Positions 33,401 to 43,800 of a DNA stretch of 64,000 nt are shown here, piece by piece. Position numbers and translations under genes: made by a program. Origin of the DNA: Ostrinia nubilalis (lineage: Eukaryota > Arthropoda > Insecta > Lepidoptera > Crambidae). Below the pieces are notes generated by a model. It saw nothing but the letters and a program-made list of their open reading frames with translations, had not been told where the DNA came from and searched no databases. Numbering within the stretch: position 1 is the first letter of the stretch; every line of letters begins with the position of its first letter. The stretch spans positions 15,515,001-15,579,000 of the forward strand of contig NC_087093.1 of assembly GCF_963855985.1 (NCBI RefSeq), written 5' to 3'.

Positions 33401-34255
33401 AGTGTTGTTTACACAACAACACTATTGATGATGAAAATTCATCCTGTATATCCCTGCTGTATGGTACTCACGACAGCCTGCCGTTTCACAATGTTGGCGA
33501 GGTACCGCCCTCTCCTAGTGGCGGGCAGAAGCACGCTTCCCGGCAGGACCTCCTCTCCTCGCTGTATAATATAAATAAATATTAAATATTATTTTAATTA
33601 ATTAGGCTAGAATTAACCTGATTGACAAACGCACTCTGAACTCTTAGAAAGTTAGTCAAGAATAAGTATTACTTGGACACCCGAATCACTACATTTTACT
33701 ACCCGACCGACATAGCTCGCAGAATTAATAAAATAAAGAGGCAGTGGACCAGCTCGTAAAACAGGTCGTTGGAACAGAAAAGTTCTCGAGTGGCGACCCC
33801 GGGCCGGAAGACGTAGCGTAGGCAGGCACCCCACTAGGTGGACCGACGATCTGGTGAAGGTCGTTGGCAGAACCTGGATGAGGGCAGCGCAAGACCGGTC
33901 ATTATGGAAATCCTTGGGGGACGCCTTTGTCCAGCTGTGGACGTCATTTGGCTGAAACGAACGAACGACTTATAAATCGCCATAACATTTCAGATGAATA
34001 TGGTGGTTTATAACAATATTTGGTACTAATAAAAGAGGGTGGTCGTTGGTTTAAAAGTTAATGTCAGTAGAGACTATAAAACCACGACTGTAAAGTTAAA
34101 CTTCTAATTAATTCTAGCCATTTCTTGTTTAATTTAATTACGAGCAATTGTTAACGGTATATTTAAAGGTATGGTATAATTAAACTTACTGGTGGGTATC
34201 CACAAAACCCTAAAAGCAGCAGGCTACAAAAGGGAACGGCTATCCTCCAGTCCAT
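18410..34255 (-). CDS. Secreted protein of unknown family encoded by about 30 exons, 16 of them micro-exons
   Basis: I do not recognise this protein. Larger exons: 34255-34190 (signal peptide, AVPFCSLLLLGFCGYPP), 33561-33472, 32627-32589, 31826-31646, 31120-30953, 30604-30450, 29985-29859, 24483-24300, 23185-23067, 21771-21594, 21213-21128, 20597-20494, 19045-18944 and 18535-18410. Three groups of micro-exons lie between them. Phases agree throughout: 1857 nt, 618 aa, or 697 aa with the tail exon at 16976. The N-terminal part has a basic helix region (SEELLPYIIAEQERRTTLFRRI) and then Cys-rich segments (YRCPSN, GCAPSERTS, CDHWNPCQVGY). The later part has beta-rich, Ig-like stretches (DEYDG-type motif YSEEYDGQYQAVFS). 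There is no transmembrane segment apart from the signal, so secretion or surface display is likely. It is divergent from the START gene, 627 bp between start codons. Confidence 0.72.
18541..18822 (-). mobile_element. tRNA-derived SINE abutting a splice acceptor
   Basis: Minus-strand SINE with tRNA-like head (GTTTGGTGTAGTGG, B box GGGTTCGATTCCCG) and a 3' part (AAATACTTAAGTATG-like, CAGTTTGGGA, GTGTAAAATGT). Its 3' tail ends about 5-10 nt before the AG of the acceptor at 18536-18537. Full copies or parts are at 49664-49920, 25655-25786 and 26047-26182. Confidence 0.8.
19199..20474. mobile_element. 1.28-kb terminal-inverted-repeat transposon, non-autonomous
   Basis: The ends are AGTATTTCTCAAAAAAAATG and its complement, around 23 bp. 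The interior is AT-rich, with repeated CGTAACGAAA motifs and no open frame for a transposase. It lies in a phase-0 intron of the micro-exon gene. Confidence 0.75.
20889..21014 (-). other. Micro-exon group 3: two 6-nt exons
   Basis: Micro-exons ACAACT (21014-21009, donor GTAAGT, acceptor TTTTCAG) and CACCAG (20894-20889, donor GTAAAG, acceptor TTACAG) lie between the exons at 21213-21128 and 20597-20494. Both are read in phase 1 and would add Asn-Asn and Ser-Pro. Skipping either or both keeps the frame and gives no stop. Confidence 0.65.
21428..21586 (+). mobile_element. RTE-type LINE 3' end with target duplication over a splice donor
   Basis: The translation resembles the C-terminus of insect RTE reverse transcriptases ([19 protein letters not shown], then a tail of ATG repeats). 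The target duplication GATTAACCTCGGA is at 21415-21427 and 21587-21599. Read on the minus strand it contains the exon end CCGAG and the donor GTTAATC of the exon at 21771-21594. Confidence 0.85.
21951..22070. mobile_element. MITE with AGGCTGGGTTGCACCA ends
   Basis: Same family as 18218-18322. The ends AGGCTGGGTTGCACCATC and GGTGGTGCAACTCAGCCT are inverted, and the inner arms (ACTTTAACTTTGACAAA) are partly self-complementary. Confidence 0.8.
22175..22881 (-). other. Micro-exon group 2: four 6-nt exons
   Basis: AGGCAG (22881-22876, donor GTACGA), AGAGAG (22663-22658, GTAAGT), ATGTCC (22523-22518, GTAAGT) and TAAACC (22180-22175, GTAAGT) each follow a T-rich tract ending in AG. They lie in the interval between exons 23185-23067 and 21771-21594, whose joint is phase 1. 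In order they would encode Gln-Ala, Glu-Arg, Asp-Val and Leu-Asn. An RTE 3' fragment (minus, 22309-22425) lies between the last two. TAAACC would open with TAA only after a T-ending exon, and none precedes it. Confidence 0.7.
23450..23990. other. GC-richer intron block with an open frame, probably not a gene
   Basis: Contains a 131-codon open frame on plus without recognisable motifs, in the middle of a minus-strand intron and running into the dispersed repeat at 23993. It looks like repeat-derived sequence. No splice or start evidence supports coding. Confidence 0.35.
23993..24165 (+). repeat. Dispersed repeat, CGTTCCCACCGCTGCAACT family
   Basis: Contains CTCTCGTTCCCACCACTGC, CCAGGATCTACAGCTT, CAAGGTCAAGTTTGTCCC and ACGAAATTAATCAGAAGAAC. 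Other copies: 11185, 36255-36345 (minus), 39812-39945 (minus), 56300-56400 (minus, degenerate), 58383-58520 and 61866-62045. Unclassified; too short and uniform to be a gene. Confidence 0.8.
24585..24720. mobile_element. Degenerate MITE related to 57104-57255
   Basis: Shares GAGTTTACATGAGCGCG-like ends, the TTCTTGAAAGTTACCGCTAGGG core and TTTTTTACGCACTCACTAG with the better preserved element at 57104-57255. Confidence 0.5.
25118..25335. mobile_element. Chimeric insertion: half MITE joined to a Helitron-like end
   Basis: The left 120 bp equal the left half of the 5535-5745 MITE (AAGCCCGGTCTGTGAGCACG). At GTGCGAGCG it switches to the complement of the 7088 repeat (CCACGCGTACGAAGTCGCGG). Either one element inserted into the other or an end was captured. 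Confidence 0.65.
25655..25786 (+). mobile_element. tRNA-derived SINE (5' part) ending in a TA microsatellite
   Basis: Head with GACTACTATGCTGAGAGG and B box AGTTCGATTCCCGG, body TTTTAATTTCTGTGACGAG, ending in (TA)n at 25765-25784. Same family as 49664-49920. Confidence 0.7.
26047..26182 (-). mobile_element. SINE 3' fragment
   Basis: Matches only the 3' half of the SINE at 18541-18822 (CATTTTACACTGCG, CCCAAACTAAGCAAAGCTTG, CGGATATAAACATACTTAAA). The tRNA-like head is missing. Confidence 0.75.
27605..27660. mobile_element. Truncated AGGCTGAGTTGCACCA MITE
   Basis: Left end and part of the arm of the family at 18218-18322 (AGGCTGAGTTGCACCATC, GATAACCGGTGTTTT). The right end is missing. Confidence 0.65.
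28143..29316. mobile_element. 1.17-kb terminal-inverted-repeat transposon, TA target site
   Basis: The ends TCGTCAGTTGCAGGTTCACT and complement are near-perfect over about 40 bp and are flanked by TA. The interior has repeated CAGTTACACCAA motifs and no transposase frame. The least certain micro-exon (28745-28759) falls inside it. Confidence 0.85.
29516..29677 (+). mobile_element. RTE-type LINE 3' end, (ATG)n tail
   Basis: CCACCTACAAGGTGGACCGA, GGAGGAGGCCTATGTTCAGC and a tail of ATG repeats. AATGTG occurs on both sides as a likely target duplication. Preceded at about 29483-29515 by a relic of the 41752 MITE (GAAAGGCGATACGGTG). Confidence 0.8.
29721..29839 (+). mobile_element. RTE-type LINE 3' end, (GAAC)n tail, next to a splice donor
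   Basis: GGAGGAGGCCTTTGTCCAGC, GACGTCATTTGGCTGAAACG and four GAAC units. The 9-bp target duplication ACTGGAATG is at 29712-29720 and 29840-29848. On the minus strand it ends five bases beyond the donor hexamer GTGAGT (29858-29853) of the exon at 29985-29859. Confidence 0.85.
31366..31560 (-). mobile_element. RTE-type LINE 3' end, minus orientation
   Basis: (CAT)n at 31366-31391, then CTCAGCCATAGGACGTCTAC and CATAGGCCTCCCCCAATGC, reading away from the tail. Lies in an intron of the micro-exon gene. Confidence 0.8.
31870..32470. repeat. Intron stretch with inverted/direct copies of a TAGCTTAGCTCGCTGTTTT motif
   Basis: AGCTTAGCTCGCTGTTTTCCA (31882), its complement near 31942-31982 and two further copies at about 32150 and 32240-32320 form a broken palindromic repeat. 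No exon is seen here. Confidence 0.5.
32703..32876 (-). mobile_element. Helitron-like dispersed repeat
   Basis: ACTAGCTGAGCCCGCGACTT at one end and TTTTATAATATTAGTAAG at the other, with CTTCCTCGATAAATGGGC inside, a common lepidopteran element. Short, non-coding. Confidence 0.55.
33700..33969 (+). mobile_element. RTE-type LINE 3' end, (GAAC)n tail, with degraded reverse-transcriptase C-terminus
   Basis: From about 33788 the frame reads [20 protein letters not shown] and ends VQLWTSFG-stop, the standard C-terminus of these LINEs. Upstream it is broken by frameshifts and a stop. It lies between the first two exons of the micro-exon gene. Confidence 0.8.
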
Positions 34256-34882
34256 CGCTCTACACTTCCAATTCGTTACTAAGCTGTTATATTTTACTGC
34301 TACTCCCTTGATAACATTGACTTTAATTTGATTGTGGCTATTATAAAATAATTGGCTGTAAAAGTAACAAGAATAACAACTCCTGGCTTAAAGTCTGTAG
34401 AGTTTAAAAACATTAAAATGTTAGAGGAAGGTCACATTTCCATGTTCGATGACCTGCATTTCATCTATTCCTACCTATTTTGGTTGCCATAACTAAACTT
34501 TTCAGTAAGCGATTAGAAAAATGTATAAAAATAAAAAGAGATCCGGCCTATTTTGCTATGTCAGATACCAAAGGCGTTTCATAAAGCCTGAGTAGTAATC
34601 AGAGGAACATATTCCTAAGGATGACTTGGCAAATAATCAAATCGGGAGATAAATTCCAGTAAATCTTTGAATATTCGCAAACCGAAACACGAAACCGGAG
34701 CAAATGAGAAAAAAAAAATGCAATCGAGAATCCTTTGCGATTCGCGGCGCGAAAGCGACATCTCACGCGTAAAATTTATGAATATTAAAAAAGGTATACC
34801 TTGGTAGTGCGCATGCGTAGCGCGTGGCCCATCGACTGCCGACAGTCCCACTCCGCCGGCGCGCTGGGATGTCTGCTTTCGG
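34256..34882. promoter_or_regulatory. Divergent promoter region of the micro-exon gene and the START gene
   Basis: The start codons are 627 bp apart on opposite strands. The part near the START gene (from about 34740) becomes GC-rich (GATTCGCGGCGCGAAAGCGAC), the rest is AT-rich. A TATA-like ATTTTATAATAG on minus lies about 90 nt before the micro-exon gene start; this is weak evidence. Confidence 0.45.
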
Positions 34883-37800
34883 ATGGGCGGCGCGGGCTGG
34901 GCGCGTGGCGAGGCGCGCGTTGCCGACGACTCCGACTTCCAAACCCTAAAAAACCTCCTCTCCTCAGAAAATGGCTGGACCCTCGAGTATGAGCGCGACG
35001 GCGTCAAGGTCTGGGCCGAGGACGCCGCTCATGGAGCCCTCCGCACTGTCAAGGTTTGTTGTCAACTTAAAATTTCTTTGTTGTCATAATAGCACACGTA
35101 AACAAGATTTATGTTAAGGGTTATTTTACACAAAAATATTGATTTTTTAAACTCTGAAGTGTGAGAGTAAACATTTGCTTTCGGATTGTCGTTTCAAGTT
35201 TGTTTAGGCCCATAATCTGCGCCGGGGGCTGCCTGCCGCAGTTTAAAGTGGGTTATCTCATTAGCTGCTGGAGTTTGCTCATTAAATGGACAGTTTGTCA
35301 ACAAATATGCTCAGTTTTTGAAAATGACGCGTTTTACTTTTTATTACGCAGGCTAGTCCTTTTATTTTTATTTTATTTTATTTGTTTAACAATCTTTCAA
35401 CAGCATTCAATTGTACATACACATTCAGGAAGATACTGATAAGATTATTTAAATAAAAATGCATTATAAAGATACAATGGGTAACAAAAAAGAGAGCGTT
35501 ATTTGTTGTGAAAGTATGTTACTAAAACTCTACTACTCCCCCTCTGGCATAATGCTTGTTTCACCCTGATAATGCTAAGTGGTGTGCATTAAAATTTTCT
35601 GTACAGTCAGCGGCAATATTTGCCAAACATTCTCGACACTTAAAACTTTAGAAACTAGGAGAATTTCATTAGCTGCTGCACGTAGATAACTGTACCTACA
35701 GTGGATCTTAAATGTTAATGCTGCGATGTTTTAGCAAAATTTTAGAACTCACCTGTGGGGTATTATACTTTTATGGCTAAATATTAAGTACTTCATAAAA
35801 GAAGATCCTTTTTCGTATATGAAATTGTGCCGTATCTTTAATGAGGGTCAGTATATGGACCCTAAAATTCTCATTTAATGAAAGGTAGAATTTCGATATT
35901 GCCAATTTGGTAAGAATTTTTAGTACTCTACACAACTTTAATTAATGTAATTTCTCTTTATCGAATAATATCGAATTTATTCGTAAGAATGATCATATTC
36001 GCGTTTCAAATGCGTCACAGTTAGAATCAATAGGCTTAAGCCATCAATAGTCACATGTTAAAATTATCTGTCCTTGCAGCCCACACAAGAATATTGTATA
36101 AAAAGATATAAACTAGCCTTTCCCTACGGTTCCGCCCGCGTTGATTTTGGCTTGTCACGAAAGAAATTACAGCCTTATCGTTCGGGAATCATAATGTTAA
36201 AAAATGGAAATGGCGTATAAGAATGTATACTTACATGCAACTTCATTTATTAAATGACTTGACCTTCGCTGGTTGGGTTTTTATTGGCGGTCAAGCTGTA
36301 GATCCTGGCTACACAGGAGTTGCAGCGGTGGGAACGAGAGATGGCAATAGTTCCGTTTTTTCATTTAATAGTATTATTATTACTTGCTTACTTCTTTCTG
36401 AAACTGAAAAACATTACAAACAAACATTTTTCATTTCATTTTATGTTTAGTGAATCTGTGGAAAAAAACAGTACGCACTCATACTTATTTACTTTGAAAA
36501 GCTTTATCGTGTTATCGCGATAAACATGTAATCACATTTCATTTGAAACCGTGGGGTTTGTACGAGTATAATAATAAATTACACTGTAAACCTCGACGCT
36601 TTGACGATTTTGCGCTTCGTTTGGCCGAACGACGTGTTTGTATACGTACCTACTACGTACCTACAGTTGGTACAGTATTTTAGATAATTTGTTACATTAT
36701 TTTAAATATGTTTATTATATTAATTATGTATAATGTATTTGTAACGTCACTACCTGACGTAGCGCCTAGTACTTAGTTTATTTTCACTGATTGAAGAGTT
36801 AAATAAAACTGGGGCAGGTGGCTGGTGTATGACTGGATATAACGTATTTATGGAAACCGACTGTACTCACGTGAAATCTGCGCAGCGTTTGAGTAATTAT
36901 CTCTGGGAAAGTGACACACGTCGCTAATGCTTTGAACTCAACACAAAATATGTTTGCACGCCGGAATAAAACATTATCAAAGACTCGGTAGGGTGAAACA
37001 AAAGAAGATCGCAAAAAAAGAACAAAATAAGAGACAATCTAAATTTAAATTGAAAAACCCAAATATTTTCAGCCAGGATCAAAACTTTAACAAACCTTTT
37101 TTTGTAGAAGAAACTTTACGATACCCTACATTGTAAATTATTTATCTGATCCAACACAAAGGTTTTACGTTGGTTGGAAAATTGTTTCCAGCTAGAATTG
37201 GAAACTTTTTTAGTAATTCGAACTTGTATAATTTACTCTGGACGGAATGAAAAAAAAAACCGAATGTTGTGTCGTTATTTTAGTTTGTTGAATGTTGTTT
37301 ACCTGCATTTTATAGGGTAGAGTTTTATGTGTAGTGTTTTGTTCTGAGGAAAACATTATAAAAACATAACACAATACATTTTCTTCACAAATAATTTCAA
37401 ATAAGCGCGCAATATAATGATCAATTTTCTTCAGCATATTATTTAGTTAGCATAGAACAGGAATCATTACAATTTTACCTTTTCCAGTGAAAACTGTTCG
37501 TCAAAAGCAGCTCATCAATTACTAACGGATTATTGGATTTTTCTCTCAAGTTTCCATGAAATCTTTACACAAATTAATAAGCGGTAGAAGTAGAAAAAAT
37601 AAAAGTTCATAAAGAAACATTTCATTTTAAAATCTATTTAAAGCGTCACTCTAGACGATAACAAGGTAATAAAACCTTATTGACTAAGAGTAGGCGCACA
37701 CCGTTGATTTTTAGTTGGCCGATAGTTGTGCCCGATTTTAATTTGTATGAAGAATCGGCCAAATCGAATCGGCGTAGTGTGCGCACTCCCATACATGCCC

Positions 37801-40800
37801 ATACTGATCAACTGCCCGACTAAACTATCGGCCGACGAAAAATCAACGGTGTGCGCCTACTCTAATACATTCGTTACTGGCATAGTAGAGTGAAATTGTT
37901 CGACTTTACTAGCTCTCAGCTATCAATGTTTAAAGGTTTTTCATTAGCGTCCATAAAAGCGATAAGATAAAGCTTAAAAGCTCGGATAAAAGCTCAACTG
38001 CACAGACATCGGCGCGATGTGATCGGATTGTTAATTGCTTTTGATGTTTAGGATTGATTTTCAATGATTCTCCTATTAACGTTTCTGTTATTATATTGAG
38101 AATAAACAATAATGCTAGATAGAGCTTTGTAGATAAATATCTACATTTCTGTATTCTTTAGCTATCAGTACATATTTGTATCTGATTCGGACTAACTCGG
38201 CTCTTTTGTTAGTTCTCTTTAAATGATTTTCATGAACAAAGCGATTTTTCTATATCTAATGCAATTTCCCGATGGAAAGTTACATATTTCATGTAACGTA
38301 ATTTTCCACTCTGCATACCGCAATAACTATCTATTACTTAGCTCAGTCGACTGAAGAAATGGGCAAGCAATAATCGGTTTTTACTTCAGAAAAACAAACG
38401 AAGTACAAGAATACTAATGTTCATTTGTTTTGTTTTTGTCTTTCACCACTTTTTCATCGAACGCCGTCGCTTGTTGCTGTTTTCTTTTGTTTTTCAATTG
38501 TTTTTTATTCATGCAAAGCTGGAGGATTATGAAGATGCTTTGCCTACATCGCTGCATTAGATTGATTGGATAAGCATAAAAATGCTAATACCAAAAGTTA
38601 TTATGTTACTTTAATTTAGAACTGGGCACAAGAATGTGGGTTAGTTTTTAATTTGTACATGCGTAAGATGCTTTTTATTACAACAATAGGCTTTTATGTG
38701 AGTAGAACTGTGGGTGTAAGCTTTAATATTAATATACAGAGAAATGAACGGTATTAAATAACTGAATAAAAATCGTTTATGATACAAAACCATATTATAT
38801 TCGTAACACATAATAATTATGTGACACGCAATTCAGATATTGAATTGAACAACGAAATAGCATTATAATATTTATAATTCACCAATTTCATCCAAGGTCA
38901 AGCAAATTATGGGTTTCTCATTATGAAAGGTCATCTTTACTGACCCCAAGTCCTTTGCCCTTTCGGCTAGAAAGGCCTCTAAAATAGCTTCAAAGGGTCG
39001 AAACTATACGTGGTCCCAGGACTCAGATTCTAGTTTACAAGTTTTGGGTAATGAAGCAAATAATATGTAGGTGTGAGCTAACAAACCACGCTGACATTAT
39101 GTGTTCAGCTAATTACTCGTAGGTTCAGCTAATCAAATATGATTAAAATGCGTCACAAACGTTTCATTTATTCATAATTATGATTATAATCAAATTGTGA
39201 TTTTCATAGAGGAATTTATGTCCTAGAGGCTTGGGTATTTAATGGTTCATATTTATGTTCATACATAATTCAGCAAATAATGAGTCTGCAAATGGCACAC
39301 TCATTAATTTAAAAGATATTTCAGGATCAAACAAATATTCTAAGAGCTGTAATGCACAAAAGGTATTTTTATACACGTAAAGGCGACAAGGGCGAAAGAC
39401 TAGCAATATCTGTGGAAAACAAGCCTAAAAGTAAATGATCAATTCATGTTGTAGCCACATTTGCCGAGTTTGAGCTGTATTGCGACCATTTAGTCGCAAT
39501 CAGATATTTCGTTTGCCATAAAAAGTACGAGCTTAATTGGACATGGAATAAATTACTGCTACAAGTTAGTTCAAGTTTTGAATAAAATAAAACCTTGTAA
39601 AAATAATAGTCGCGATCAATTAATTTGCCTTAAGCCTTGTACAGTCAACAGCAAAAGTTGATTACTAAAATCTGAAATTCAATACCGATGTTCAAGAACA
39701 AAAGGTTTGGCGTCGTAGCTAACCGAAGGTATATTTACAATCACTTACTCTAAAATCACTTCAATAGAGTTCTAACGCGAACATCATTTATTAGTATTTA
39801 ATTTAACAGTTTGACTTTCCCCCGGGACAAACTTGACCTTCATAGTTCATTGGTTGGGTTTGATGGCGATCAAGCTGTAGACCCTGGTGACTCACGAGTT
39901 GCAGTGGTGGGAACGAGCGGTGAGAATAGTTCCGTAGTATTGAATTTTTGACAGTGGTGACTAAGTTTGCTGTGGCGCTACTTCTCAGTACTTGCTAAAT
40001 GTAAAAAAAGAATGGGCAAAAAGAGTATGGCAGATATAAAGGCTCCTTATGAGCAAAACTAGTTTTTTTTTAAATTAAAATATTTGACGATTTGAAGCAC
40101 TATTGAATAGTCGATACAAATAAATAATTTTTCGGATTTTGACTTTGATTTCGGTCATCGACTTTTGCTGCTGGCTGTACTTACCCGTACTAATATCTAA
40201 ATCAAATTGTCCCTGCCCCTAGCTCATTAAAGTGGAACGCTTTGAGGCCGTGGAGCTTCTGAGAGGATTTGAAATTTGAAACCTCAAACCGCCTCAAGAG
40301 CGCCCGAGAATCGTACTATCGTACTATGTTTGCGAAGGCTTTCGTTCATTTGTGCGTAAATTATGCGATACAGATATTGTATGAAAGGTTAGGTTTGTAT
40401 TATTGTTAGGCTTTTGCCCGCGACTTCTTCGTAGATTTAGATATTTGGCAGCCTTTGTGCTAAAGTGATAGGTATTACTTACACTTATTTGTTATACATA
40501 AAATTTTCTTGTGCTTTTATTCTTTGAAATTATTGCGATTCAGATTTTACTTTTAAGCACTAGCTCATATGTTGTCCCGAAGTGGTGATAAGGCAAGCTA
40601 TATTTGGGACGTGTATAAGTGCCCTGGAAAGGGCCTATGTACTGAATAAACTATTCGAATTTGAAGGGTAGCGAGATTTTAGTAGGTACTCCAATAGAGA
40701 GAAAATATTGGGTACAAAAATTACCATTTTAAAGGTGGATTTTCAAATAAATCATGTATGTTGTCCGTATTCCTCCGGGATTTACTTAGATCCTGAGATG

Positions 40801-43800
40801 GAAATGATTCCTGAAAGCTCTGTCTGATCCCGACAAACGGCTTAAAGCCGCGGAAAATCCCTGGAAGTCCGATTAGTTAGCAACGTTATTTCATCCTCAG
40901 AACACTACTTGTTGCTTCAAAATGGCGCATTATAGTATCTACCCAGTTTAGTATGACACTTTTTACGTAAACATAATGAATTGCGGCTTTTCAGGCGACA
41001 ATAAATCTTAATATTTTGTAAAAGATATTGTTCTTTAGAATACCCAAGTAGCTAAGCTAAAAAACTTTAGAGAAACTTAAAATTAACACTCACGAAGGCA
41101 TAAAGAGTGAGCATTCTTATACTTTAATTTATAAGCGACCTCAGATTAGTATAAAAAAGTGTTTTTTTAACTTCCGGGTTCAAAGATACTTAGTGTGGTA
41201 CAAGTGGTTTTGGTGGGATACAGGCCAAGAGCTTCCTCGTTGTTGTTCTTAACTGAAAAGAATCTCTTGTGTAAGTCCTATCTACATACATTCCTTAGCC
41301 TTCTAAAATCCTAAGTTGAGTCTAAAAGCTAGTTTTAAGAGTTCACCAGGGCGTCTGGCGTCTGTGCAAATGATCTCTTATATGTTTCATGGCGCACGAC
41401 GAATTTATTATTCAGCAAAATATGTCTGGGTCGAGTCTGTTTAGAAAAAGTATTCATAAGGGAAAAAGGCCTTCTTTAGTGTTTGATAGTGAGGGTCGTA
41501 ACAATTTATTAGATAAGAAAGGAAGGCTTGTTATTTTTCTATTGTAATAAATGCTTTACTGCGTATATTTAAAAAGTATGCCTATATCTGGTAACCAAAG
41601 CACGTACCTACTTACACTAACGTTTTCATCAGTCTGTTTTCCGTTTTCTAAAAAAAGAACGATTCTTTATTGATTTGATTTCATGTGCTTCGCTATCTTT
41701 ATATTAGCGAGGGTCGTGCTCCTGCAATAGAGACTAAAGGACGTAGCACACTTATCAACCCGGAAAGGGATCGTAACCGTTTCAACTCGAGGCGGTCAGT
41801 ATTCTTTGTATGAAACTCCATATTGCAACGTATGTACACTCCGCACCGTAACGTAAATGCCTCGCCTCGCGGTTGACAGCGCACGATGACAGCTCGCGAA
41901 AGGCGATGACAGCTCGCGAAAGGCGATACGGTGCTGTGGGTCTAGACAAAGTGCAAATTATAATCGCAAACCAGTCGAAAAGTGGTCGAAAAGCCCCTTT
42001 TTTGTATGGAGTTTTGACGGATTCGATTTTCGATTCGATCAAAAAGTGCGTTTTGTCTAGGGGGGCTGATCCCTTTCCGAGTTGATGAGTCAGCTATAGA
42101 CCCAATATACTGAACTGTCCTATCCGTGACATTGACAGCGGGGCGCCACTGTCAATATCGGATCGCTGGTTCCGATTTTCGCCATGTTGGAAAGTATAAA
42201 GTTGAACGATGGTGGCGTCCCCCTGTCAAAGATTTTGGTGGGACAGTTCAGTTTAGGTCATCTATATGACCAGATAATGAAGAAGAAAAGGGCAAGGGTT
42301 ATTTATCATCGTTTTATCTCCAGGTGGTCGCCGAGTTTTCGGACGTGGAGCCGGACGCGCTGTACGACGTGCTGCATGACCCCGAGTACCGCTCCGTGTG
42401 GGACACACACATGCTGGCCGCAGAGGACGCGGGACACATCAACGTCAACAACGACGTGGGATATTACGCCAGTGAGTACTTGGTCGATACTAACGTTAAC
42501 ATGACGTAGAACACTACGCCAATGAGTACTAGACTTCTTTAAAACGAACTTTTTTAATGATGTACTACTGCAATGAACACTTTACTTGCTCGATACTAAA
42601 GTTAGCAACGACGTAGGCTACTGCGCCAGTGAGTACTTGCTCGATACTAACGTTGCCACCGTTTAGTAGACGTGGTATACTAATACGTCACTGAGTACTG
42701 ATCTCAGTACCGCTCCGTGTGGGACACGCACATGCTGGCCGCCGAGGACGCGGGACACATCAACGTCAACAACGACGTGGGATATTACGCCAGTGAGTAC
42801 ATACCTTGTGGATAGTGGATACTAGCGGTACCACCGTCTAGTAGACGTGGGATACTAATACGTCAATGATTACTAGACTTCTTTAAAATGAACTCGTTTA
42901 ATGACGTAGGTTACTATGTCAATGAGCACTTTACACCGTGACTTTACTCGCTCGAAACTAACGTTAGCAATGAGGTAGGCTACTACGCCAGTGAGTACTT
43001 GCTCGATACAGAAGTTACCTCCGTTTAGTAGACGTGGGATACATTAGTATCCCACGTACTAGGATCAGTACTCAGTGACGTATTAACGTCACTGAGTACT
43101 GATCCTAGTACCGCTCCGTGTGGGACACGCACATGCTGGCCGCAGAGGACGCGGGACACATCAACGTCAACAACGACGTGGGATATTACGCCAGTGAGTA
43201 CATACCTTGTAGATACTAGCGGTACCACCGTCTCGTAGACGTGGGATACTAATACGTCAATGAGTGCTAGACTTCTTTAAAATAAACTTGTTTAATGACG
43301 TAGGATACAACTGTTATGAGCACTTTACGTACAAGTAACTTGTAACCTTTTCTGCTCTTAAGCAACCACTTGATCAACATCGCGCTACTACGAGTACTTG
43401 TACTTGATAAAACAAGCTTTTGTCTCCTACATAAACTGGCATAGTACACGACTTATTATTGGCAAAGAACATGTAGGTATGTGACATTTATTTGTTCTAC
43501 ATCTTCTAGACTCGGGATAGCAAAATAAAGGTAATACGAAATTTCAGCGAAACGTAGAGTAGTACACAGCTGGCAGGAGAATTCAATTTTAAATGTGGTC
43601 TATCTATATCAAAGGGAATCGTATATATTATGCTGATTCCCTAAAATTCAGCATCGGATTCATTGGCGGATTGGGACATATGGAGAATATATTAAGTTTA
43701 TCAGATTACAAGTAGGAAAGAATAAAACTTGGAAGCAGAATCCTATTGAAACCGAAATCACGAGAAAAGGTATTTTTCTTTTAAGAGTAGGCATCATAGT

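Noticed and set aside
34814..34992. Upstream ATG frame over the START gene first exon
   Set aside because: The frame has Cys/Arg-rich out-of-frame translation; the START homology ([17 protein letters not shown]) is in the frame starting at 34883.
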